Source: Gyrodactylus bullatarudis (lineage: Eukaryota; Platyhelminthes; Monogenea; Gyrodactylidea; Gyrodactylidae). Taken from it: a stretch of DNA of 64,000 nucleotides. The notes beneath the pieces are model-generated. The model saw only the letters and a list, made by a program, of their open reading frames with translations. It was not told where the DNA came from and searched no databases. The stretch spans positions 124,001 through 188,000 of the forward strand of contig SSNU01000235.1 in NCBI GenBank assembly GCA_012064415.1. Direction: 5' to 3'. A program made the position numbers and the translations under genes. Below are positions 57,401 to 64,000 of the stretch, piece by piece (within the stretch, counting starts at the first letter, position 1; the number at the start of each line of letters is the position of its first letter).

Positions 57401-60400
57401 AATAATGCCGAGCTTCTTCAAAAATATTTTCTGATAATGAAGGAATCTTGGCTAATCCATAGAACATTTGCCCCCTCTTGTTTTCTAGTAATTCTTCTGA
57501 ATGACAAAGAGACTGAGGGCTTTTTAACATCGATGAAATGAAAACGAATCGCTTGCGGTAATTTTTCATGTCATCGATAATAAAAAGACCAACACGATTC
57601 GAGAGAAATAAGAGGGGGCAACTGTTTTCTAATTTAACCGGAATCTTCATGAGGAATTAGAAGTCAAGTGAATATTTAGTGATAAAGCTTATATTTCACC
57701 GGATCTCATCAGACTAATACACAATGGCTTAATATTTATATTTAATTTATGAGAATAGGCAAACTGTTTTTGATGACATTTAGGTAGGAAAAGTTTATTG
57801 GAAATTGGGTTGTTATTTGGATTTCTTCCAATCTGAATTAAGGGGTCGTTTGGAAAATTTTCATTATTTACAAATCAATATTTAGATCAGATTGTGATTT
57901 ACAGAGTGGAAGAGTTATCAAATTTTTTTCATTATCACAAATAGACAAGAACGTCAAATCTTTCTAAATGTGATTCAGCTCAGTATGATGTCTAGATAGT
58001 GAGTTTTGATTTCTTGATCAAAAACAGCATCCTTGTCAAAATCAATGAAATTTCGATAATTCAAAATCTCTCAAAAATGGGGTAACTGTCGGTAATTTGA
58101 CGGTGCTATTCAGCTTTCTTGTCTAATCTTGATCCTGAATAAACTCTTTTAAACCTCCAACTTTCAAATCAATAAAAATTTTCGCTTCAAAGTTCGACAA
58201 AATAGGATTTTGGCGCCAAATCGATATTTGAAAATTTTTTTTCATTAATTAATTTTTTTTCAGAATTTTTTCCCAACTTCATATCAACCAACTTTATGTC
58301 CATTTTCCGATTTTTTGAACCTTCATACCCCTACCAGTCTGATCAATTAAAGTTTAAATTGAAGCCCACAATGGGAACTTGCATTAGTAATATTTTTGGC
58401 CAAATAACTTGGTATCTTCATAGCTAAATTTTGGTTTTTATAAAAATTGTGAAATAGTCTCGGCACCGTAAGGGTTAATAACTTTATTTTAAATTAGTTT
58501 TTTATCATCTTTTAAAATGAATCTTCTTTTATTTTTAAGAATTTCATGAAAAATTTATCTCTTTTTATGTACATTGTACATCGATAAACTTCCCAAAATT
58601 ACGCATAATCTTTTATTTTCGTATCTCTCTTATAAGTCTTGATATATAGGAAAAAAGGATTTTAAATCTGATTCCTTCAAAATCATTCAAGAGTTGATAA
58701 CAGGATGGAAATTTCAACAGAATATAAAGTTTGCCATGTAACTAATGAGTCTATTCCTCTAGGTAAATGATCAAGCATTGATGGATGCAGCTCAAAGTCC
58801 CATAGGTACAAGTCAAGAGAGTTTTGTTTCATTACACGAATCTTCTGACTTGTCCTTGCCTCTATTTGTACCCACGGATGGGTATGCCATTGATGCCAAT
58901 TCTTCCCAGCAAAATTTTCAATTTCGAACGGATTCTGTCATTGAATTTTTAAGGCCTAGTGTGGATAGAAATCATATTTTGCTTTCGCGAAATGCTGATA
59001 AAGAAAATAGAAATTTAATCTGGAATGCTTTCATGTTACCTACCCCTGAAGATGCCGATGTAAGTGCCAAGACTAGCTGATAATTGAAAAAATGAGTAAT
59101 CATAATTTTAAAAATTTACTCAAAAAGTCACAAAGACAGTGGAATTTTTTCATCATCCTCAAGAATTACAATCAAAACTCTATTTCTATAAATAGATTGA
59201 GTAATCACAAAAAACTTGTTTCATATGACTTTAATCATTGTTGGTTTTATTCGCTCTCTTGATTAAAAAAAGTATATATACTCATTGAAACGACGTAATA
59301 ACCAGTTATATTTTTAATCTTTTTTCTAGTATCAACTTGATGAAAACGAAAAATTGAGCTACAATCAAGGAACAAAGATGGCCAAAAATAATCAACCCAT
59401 TTATGCTACATCTGATAGAAAGAAATTGAATCCAACTAGCACTGATATTGACGAAGATTCGGGCAAAGAGTTGAAAACATTTCAACCTAATCTCGACTAT
59501 AAGCGATTGGCCAAGGATGCCAACATAAAAATCGAAAACATTCAACCAATTTTATTGAGAAAGACTAGTAAATCCATTGGATTGAGTATTCTCTCAGCAA
59601 AGGTGAGTCTATACTAAACAATTTAAGGACGTTTAATAACTACTCTTTTTGATGAAATGAGTGTCCTGATTTCCTTAAAAATATTTTGACCCTGCTGACT
59701 CGAAGACATGCTTGTGTTGAGACAAATAGGAATTATCCAACCAATATTGACCAATGGGGGTTAAGTGTGCTCAATGAGCACTGCTCATACTCTTGGAGCA
59801 TCTATTGTCTGATTATTAATTGGTGATTGAGTAGGGGCTTGTACTTCCGGTTGAGAAAAATACCTCTTTCGATCATCAATTGAAAAAAACTATATTAATG
59901 AATAGTGCAGCACCTATACTTACAAAGTTTACTAGAAATAATTCGTTCTAGGTGCTTAGGTAATATATCCCACAGGATATTCTTATTTGGTAATGGATTA
60001 GCCATGTCGCTGAATGTTACAGCTTACTAATGGATCCCACCGAGACTGGTACGAAAGAAACTCACAAAGCATTTAGAAATAATCTAAGTATACATATATG
60101 GTGGACATATACGCGCGTTTCGTCCTCTTTTGGACTCGTCAGTATGCCACAATCTGGGATTTGAACCTAGGACCTCTCGTCCAATGCTCAATCCACTCGT
60201 CCAACATCCCATGCAATTCGGATTATTTCTATATGCTCTGGCGTACCCCTAAGGTTTTTCTAACTAATGAATACTGCAGTAAAATAGTACTTACAAAGGA
60301 TGACTAGAAATAATTCGTTCTAGGTGCTTAGGTAATATATCCCACAAGAGGACGAAACGCGCGTATATGTCCACCATATATGTATACTTAGATTATTTCT

Positions 60401-61514
60401 AAATGCTTTGTGAGTTTCTTTCGTACCAGTCTCGGTGGGATCCATTAGTAAGCTGTAACATTCAGCGACATGGCTAATCCATTACCAAATAAGAATATCC
60501 TGTGGGATATATTACCTAAGCACCTAGAACGAATTATTTCTAGCAAAAACTATATTCTTTTTGTAGCCTGTTGGTCCAAATAGCAATTATGGAATCTACG
60601 TCAAGGATATAATACCAAATGGTTCTGCCGAGGCAGATGGAAGAATAGCCATTGGTGACCAATTATTGGCAATTGGCGAGGAGTCTCTAATTGGAGTTGA
60701 AAAGAGTGAGGATGTTGGACAGATAATGCAAGATAACGTTAGGAAAGATGGCTATGTCCCAATAGTCATAGGTAAAGAGGCAGCAATGTTACACGGAGTC
60801 TATCAACTCCTTGGCCAAACTGAAAAGCAAGAAGATAAATCAACCCTCTCGTCTAGCCAAGATATCATGACAAGGAAAGATAATGAGGTAACTTTTTTCA
60901 AGCTCTTTATTATGCAAAATTCCCGTTCAACCGGACTTGAATTCAAGAGAAATTATTTTTTCATTTAGAATTCTGATTCTCTAAGTGAAGACATAAAGAA
61001 TATGAAAAATTTCAGCAGTGAAACCAAGTTCGATCATGTTCCAAGTAAGAGTCATCAATCGACCAATCAGAACAAAGATAGTGGATTCATGGAGACAGAT
61101 GAAGAGCTCTCAAAAAATACTAATGAGAAAACTGTGAGTTTCCACTATCAATAACAAGTTTATTTTCATCCTATTGATTCATAAGATTTGTCTATTTTGA
61201 TCTATAAAATACAATGATTCACTGGGTTTTGTGTTGGATTGAAATCCCTATGCAGTGATTTCGAAAATATTCATTGCCAAGAAATATTTCCTTTATTTAA
61301 TGAATAAATTTAATTTAATTAAAATCTAAAGGATCCAAAACCAGTGAAAGTGAGTCCTGGATCATTTACAGTCATTGATCATTCTCATAATGAATCCCAC
61401 CCCACCCCCAATACATTTATTAAATCACATCATATTTCACATAATATTTATTCATCATTCAAGAATTTCAAAGATAAATTTAATTCACGAATTCACATCA
61501 ATCAAATTTTGTAG
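36407..61514 (+). CDS. cno: afadin / canoe (AF6), junctional scaffold
   Basis: Afadin links Rap/Ras GTPases and nectins to the actin cytoskeleton at adherens junctions. Exons: 36407-36484, 37247-37442, 40093-40235, 41994-42093, 42158-42271, 48736-48928, 50554-50881, 52502-52840, 52905-53040, 53124-53266, 53741-54013, 54331-54702, 56104-56274, 58763-59059, 59330-59602, 60567-60887, 60969-61133, and possibly 61332-61514. Phases agree throughout, giving 1214 residues to 61133. Domains in order: RA1 (about 27-140; FGIIRFYFQAADGKYFSKCI, VEKFHPDLNML), basic Lys/Ser linker, RA2 (about 211-380), FHA (about 365-500; LLLNGQRVNG), DIL (about 542-805; FQLFAQLFHAISAWVFNAI) and PDZ (about 1030-1125; SIGLSI, GIYVKDIIPNGSAEADGRI, GDQLLAI). 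The last exon has a weak acceptor. If real, the protein ends at about 1274 residues and lacks most of the long C-terminal region of known afadins; otherwise the gene continues past the window. Confidence 0.93.
38434..38990. mobile_element. second copy of the piggyBac-type MITE (ends degenerate)
   Basis: ACGAAATTTTATGAAAATG, ATAATTTCATCAGGGTCTGA, GACTCAATTAATGTCAAAAA, AGATGTTGAAGATTTAAAGG and TTTGTGATAAACTATC match the 27207-27878 element in the same order. The left end is missing. The right end reads AAGGG then TTAA near 38983-38990. Located in afadin intron 2. Confidence 0.65.
39455..39680. repeat. family C fold-back repeat, left-arm fragment
   Basis: AAAGCTGACATGTGCTATTT, AAAATTTCTCTCCGGATGG and TTTGAGCTAAAAATTATTTT match family C left arms. 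The remaining half is absent. Confidence 0.5.
42640..45240 (-). mobile_element. decayed LINE (CR1/jockey-like) with frame 1, endonuclease and RT pieces
   Basis: The minus-strand element lies in the afadin intron 42272-48735. From its 5' side: 45214-44999 has ENNMMIYNSPEDADVENI, typical of LINE frame 1 proteins. 44844-44653 has FDIIFLTETWLND (endonuclease start). 44570-43572 holds endonuclease and reverse transcriptase. 43600-43355 holds the catalytic RT motif. About 43140-42980 decodes to YARPAIEYCSTIWSP, then a diverged tail. The 3' end probably lies near 42640, where AGGAATAAATATTAAATATT (minus strand) matches a second tail at 45715-45735 in opposite orientation. It is broken by stops and frame changes. 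Confidence 0.8.
43355..44570 (-). pseudogene. LINE endonuclease-reverse transcriptase remnant
   Basis: Two overlapping frames (44570-43572 and 43600-43355). The endonuclease block FVIGDLNLPKENW is followed by DVILKPDFLDVSYY. The expected SDH motif is replaced by SGKDPYSLL. The linker between endonuclease and RT is much shorter than usual, indicating an internal deletion. RT motifs then follow: NDFRPISLLPKL, DPTQHGFINSRSTETNL, YIDLKKAFDS (A), and in the second frame GVPQGSRIGPLLFNLIF (B) and LFKFADDLKI (C). Plus-strand frames such as 43428-43625 are shadows. Confidence 0.85.
45420..45605 (+). pseudogene. fragment resembling the C-terminal region of KRBA2/Ginger-like integrase proteins
   Basis: A 61-codon frame from ATG 45420. 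Its core IGDSILVPILEIERLN, then SSVIDEKNGSFKIVTQHREL and MCRSDL, fits the pattern GD-V-VPI--VDR...GVI......Y.I.T..G.L....R..F. I know that pattern from domesticated and transposon-borne integrase-like proteins that carry this segment after the DDE core. Nothing of the catalytic core is nearby. It is a transposon relic in an afadin intron; the assignment is tentative. Confidence 0.4.
45690..45760 (+). repeat. LINE-tail-like repeat, inverted relative to 42610-42690
   Basis: GTGTACAAAAAGGGCAAAGA, GGAATAAATATTAAATATCT and CTAGCTAGCTAA match the complement of 42610-42690 with few changes. Either two LINE tails in opposite orientation or terminal inverted repeats of a larger composite. Confidence 0.6.
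47777..48540. repeat. relic of the long-TIR transposon arm, interrupted by a family B repeat
   Basis: 47777-47965 matches the outer TIR (GCAAAAAAAGTGGGG, AAAATTTGGAGGGCCGGTAG, AGTTTTCGAGTAATTTAAAA, CTTCTCAATCAATATT), with internal deletions. 48390-48540 matches its inner part (AATATTTTCCTTCCAATATT, GATGCTTTTGAAATCTC). Between them, from AAAGCTAGTTAATATGAAGA at about 47966 to about 48350, is the left half of a family B repeat with GATTAGACAAATATG and the TCGGTTTTCTTG block. Confidence 0.65.
48929..50553 (+). other. afadin intron, no recognised element
   Basis: 1.6 kb between the two RA2 exons, AT-rich with a CTATCTATCTATCTCTCT microsatellite near 50323-50342. The 71-codon frame at 49266-49481 is likely chance. 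Confidence 0.4.
51003..51720. repeat. fold-back repeat family C, complete copy
   Basis: Arms at 51010-51250 and 51490-51715 are inverted copies: GACATGAAGATGAGAATTTA, CTCGATATTTTTCTCCAGAT, CGGAATGAGCTTATAAGGTG, AATTCCCACTTTTTCA and complements. The right end reads CTTCATATCAACTAGCTTTA, the same terminal sequence as family B, so the two families are probably related. The centre has GGGAAATCGAACCATTTG. The 98-codon frame 51211-51507 is a by-product. Confidence 0.75.
54703..56103 (+). other. afadin intron with a ~75-bp inverted repeat pair
   Basis: 55328-55400 and 55715-55790 are inverted copies (TATTTTCTAAATTGTGTTTG, GTTTTTGAGATAAA, AAAACCGAATTT). The 315 bp between them has a GC-richer part with GATTCGAATTTCTGCCCGGC near 55560-55580 that faintly resembles a tRNA T-arm in antisense, but I cannot fold it into a tRNA. 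Probably a small fold-back element. Confidence 0.5.
57930..58294. repeat. family B fold-back repeat, right half
   Basis: ATGGGGTAACTGTCGGTAAT, TTGACGGTGCTATTCAGC, TTCTTGTCTAATCTTGATCC, TTTTGGCGCCAAATCG and CCCAACTTCATATCAACC match 14690-14990 closely. The left arm is missing or decayed. Confidence 0.7.
60101..60150 (-). ncRNA. type-I hammerhead ribozyme
   Basis: On the minus strand, 5' to 3': GUGGCAUA (stem I), CUGACGA (core), GUCC-AAAAGA-GGAC (stem II and loop), GAAA (core), a minimal stem III CG-CG-CG, GUA as the cleavage triplet, then UAUGUCCAC, which pairs with GUGGCAUA with one bulged U. All invariant core positions are present: CUGANGA, the GAAA box, the A15.1-U16.1 pair and an H at 17. 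Both ends lie in stem I, so it is type I. The very short stem III is the form known from schistosome Sm-alpha repeats and Penelope-like elements, which often work as dimers. Cleavage is predicted after the A of GUA, at minus-strand position 60110. Confidence 0.9.
60150..60212 (-). promoter_or_regulatory. tRNA-like head with Pol III A and B box-like sequences
   Basis: On the minus strand, TGGACGAGTGG (60203-60193) resembles an A box. GGTTCAAATCC (60167-60157) is a near-perfect B box, 25 nt downstream. It ends a few bases before the ribozyme. The spacing is shorter than in a real tRNA and no acceptor stem can be drawn, so this is a tRNA-derived promoter, not a functional tRNA gene. Confidence 0.6.
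60346..60374 (+). other. half hammerhead in opposite orientation
   Basis: On the plus strand AAGAGGACGAAACGCGCG followed by UAUAUGUCCAC repeats the 3' half of the ribozyme (part of loop II, GGAC, GAAA, stem III, cleavage site). The sequence upstream is the unrelated unit end TATATCCCACA. There is no CUGANGA core, so it should be inactive alone. Confidence 0.75.
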
Positions 61515-64000
61515 GTCTTTTTGAAAAGTCTTCTCTTTTCCTTTCTTTTGAAATCTTGTAAAATAAATTTCACTGATTCCAAGCAGTTTAAATGAACGAT
61601 AAACCACAATTCGACTCTCATATTTTTTTCATTTTCTTGTCTAAGCGTAATGCTAAATAAATTTTTTAATTCGTACGAATCCCTAGCCAATTCAGTACTT
61701 TTAGTAAATTTTCATCTTTGACTCTAAATAGCTCAGAAACCAGAAGAGTCAAGGGAAAGTTCTCTACTACTCTCTTGTTAAGAATTTATTCCTGAACAAG
61801 ATGATGTCATTTTTGTCTTTCTATCTCATTCATCTTTTTCTCTATTGAAAGGTAAAAGCACTGCAAGTCGGGTTTTCAATTTTTACCGAATAACTCGAAA
61901 ATTTTATTGTAGAATTTTTTAAGAAGCACGTATATGAAATAACTGAAAAATTCTCAATAAAAGAGGAAAATATCGTTGAGTAGAATAATTCCATGTAAGA
62001 CTGTGTCAGTGATAAATTGATTGCAGAAGTTGAATTAAATAAAAACCTGCACGTATAAATAATAAACCATTATGATTTTCGAAATATAGGATTAGAAAAG
62101 CAATCTGTAGTAGTGATGCCCAAAGTTCTATGTAGGGGATACAAAATCTAATTTATATGGCCAAATAGCACACAATTTTAAAAATCTCCTAAGAAAATTC
62201 TTCTCTCTATGCACTGATAATTCATGTTAAGGGCCCAATTAGATAAGTAGGAATTAAAAAATTCAGCCTTTTGACAACCACAGATTGGTTTCCTAATTCT
62301 CTATTTCAGAAAGGCATAGCACAGAATCATTATTACTGAATGGGCTGTAATGGGCACTGTAACACATATATAACAACTGAGAGGTTACCAACTACTGGTT
62401 ATCTAAGAATAGAGACGCAATTTTTCACAACTAATTCTTTTAATAGGCTCCACCGAAAACTTTATATTTTGAAATAAAACCCATTCGTAAAGTAGAACAG
62501 AAAATTCTCCGAATGGTTTTTTATCAATTTCTATTTTTCCCATGAGAATTTCTTTCTCTGTTTAGATTCCTAAGGAAATATCACAATTATTAATACACCC
62601 TCTAAAGTACCTCTAATCTGGCTACAATATTTTCAAGTAAAAGTCCTTAATTATAATTGATATTTATGTGCATAAATGAATCGATAATTTACTTGTTTTT
62701 CTGATAAACTACCATTGATGGTGATCATTAAATCAGGAGGAATATTTGAAAGTTCTTATTTTCTCTACTCTGTTTATGATATTTTTTCCTGGTTGCCCGT
62801 AAAAATGAGGAACCTTGTAGGTCGCTTTAGAAAGCACTTTAATAATCATAGATCAAGCTTATAGTGAGTAAAAAAACACTCATCTAAAGAGTCTTTAACT
62901 AAACCTGATATTTTGAATTATAAATTTATTCTAGGAATTATCATGATTTTTCTAATAAAATTAGTGTTCCCAACCATTAATCATCTTCAATGGTACGGCA
63001 AGCTTATCAAACACAAAAAAACTATTTAAAGCGAGTGAAAATAATCACTATCGAAAAGTTTGAATGAACAATGGCCGTCATCAGAGATTATCAGTTTTTT
63101 TCTTAAAATTGGACTCTCCCGAAGAATTCGAATGATGTATAAAACCTTTGTAAATCTTTTTCAATATAGTGTAACTGAAATAAGTCTTATGAATCAACGA
63201 TTTCAATCAAAAGCCTTGAAATCTTTGATTACTACTAGAAGGAGATTTTAGAGATTTTTTACTAAAAATGGAAAAATCCATGCCTACTAGCCAGGCTTAA
63301 GAATGCCATAGATATTCTTTCAGATTGAAACAAATAAACTCCAAGCCCATAACAGTTGAATACATTTCAGTGAATAGCTAATACATAACAAAGATTCACT
63401 AGTAACTCTAAAGGTTATTTTTCTAGCATTGGCAATATTCCTTGGGGTCTCTTGTTTTTTGACTTTAGAATGATTTTGATGAATAAAAAGTGTAAAAAAA
63501 TTATCCTTGATATCCAGGATTTGCACACGTATTAAAACTTTTTTATTACAATCTGTGGTGAAAATTATCAGAAATTTATAAATAAACCCTACTTCTTGTT
63601 TTTCTCGCAAATTATAGGAAAAAATAATATTATTTTGGAATACATCATACATGATAACTTCCAAAAGCATCAATATAAAATGTCTGAATACAGTTTCCAT
63701 ATAGATTTTTATTATTCATTACAAATTAACAAAATATGTGTGGTGCTTATTCAAAAAACTCAAAGAAAGATGATCCCTAGTTGATATTTACCAAATTCAA
63801 AATACAATACTGCAGTACAATCTGTATTTAGTAAAATTTAGTTTATATCAAAAGAGGGGATTGGTAAATGCTATACTCTGAATAACTCTTCTTAACTATA
63901 TAACTTCTTTGTGGATTTGTGATTGAGTTACTACTTTGCATTATTCAAGTTCGACATTGATTACCTTAACATTCATCAAGACTGTATAATTTCCTTTAGA
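61515..64000. other. no recognised gene; AT-rich
   Basis: Could be a long afadin intron or intergenic DNA. Frames here (63060-63251, 63320-63700, 63596-63784) have translated-noise composition, and I found no exon with good borders that continues afadin. Confidence 0.35.

Larger units (their letters stand above)
59933..60543. mobile_element. tRNA-like, ribozyme-bearing repeat with 198-bp inverted duplication
   Basis: The left arm 59933-60130 and right arm 60346-60543 are essentially perfect inverted copies. The 44-bp unit starting ACTAGAAATAATTCG is present three times: 59931-59974 and 60303-60346 as direct repeats 372 bp apart, and inverted near 60500-60543. The 215-bp centre carries a tRNA-like head and the 5' part of a hammerhead ribozyme, both on the minus strand. 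The block CATTAGTAAGCTGTAACATT is among the arm sequences. No protein is encoded. Candidates are a tRNA-derived SINE, a metazoan retrozyme or a non-autonomous Penelope-like element; all three types are known to carry hammerheads. It is in the afadin intron that splits the PDZ domain. Confidence 0.75.

Noticed and set aside
60150..60212. Functional tRNA gene
   Set aside because: A- and B-box-like motifs are present, but spacing is short and no acceptor or anticodon stem can be formed; it is better seen as a tRNA-derived head of a repeat.
60098..60307. 69-codon plus-strand frame across the ribozyme element
   Set aside because: It runs antisense through the hammerhead and tRNA-like head, whose RNA-level constraints explain the open frame.
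1..64000. CRISPR arrays, bacterial operons, rRNA genes
   Set aside because: No regularly spaced short repeats, no Shine-Dalgarno-led gene trains and no rRNA-like GC-rich blocks; the gene structure is clearly eukaryotic.

Overview
This window is nuclear DNA of an invertebrate animal with a very AT-rich genome. It carries intron-containing metazoan genes (afadin/canoe, TRAPPC5, a nucleoside diphosphate kinase, a TAF1C-like factor), non-LTR retrotransposons and many fold-back repeats. I cannot name the species. Introns are mostly 50-70 nt, but one gene has five introns of only 26-35 nt. Such micro-introns, together with a hammerhead ribozyme in a tRNA-like repeat, recall flatworms or dicyemids, but this is not proof of lineage.

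Layout. 1-21 kb: 3' part of an unrecognised plus-strand gene (exons 1357-1526, 18616-18802, 19030-19281, 20900-20994). Its 17-kb intron is packed with transposable elements: fold-back repeats, a 5'-truncated LINE (8273-9565), Penelope-like inverted repeats (13.3-13.7 kb), and a 2.6-kb DNA transposon with 537-bp terminal inverted repeats (15501-18083) encoding a widespread but uncharacterised protein. 22.0-36.4 kb: a compact gene block. TRAPPC5 (minus) is head-to-head with a TAF1C-like RNA polymerase I factor gene (plus). That gene is followed after 97 bp by a large helical-repeat gene that may be Integrator subunit 5, whose introns hold a Tc1/mariner relic, a piggyBac-type MITE and fold-back repeats. 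Convergent to it is an intronless NDP kinase gene (minus), head-to-head with afadin. 36.4-61.5 kb: the afadin gene (RA-RA-FHA-DIL-PDZ) in at least 17 exons, with introns holding a second LINE, an integrase-like fragment, fold-back repeats and the ribozyme element. 61.5-64 kb: no recognisable gene.

How the parts relate. The conserved genes are housekeeping and cell-architecture genes: vesicle tethering, rRNA transcription, possibly snRNA processing, nucleotide metabolism and cell junctions. They are linked through two apparently shared divergent promoters and very short intergenic gaps, not through a common pathway. The main novelties are a complete type-I hammerhead ribozyme on the minus strand at 60101-60150 inside an inverted-duplicated tRNA-like element, the long-TIR transposon with its orphan putative transposase, and the micro-introns of TRAPPC5. 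Exon coordinates come from hand splicing with GT-AG borders and phase consistency and have not been checked against transcripts.
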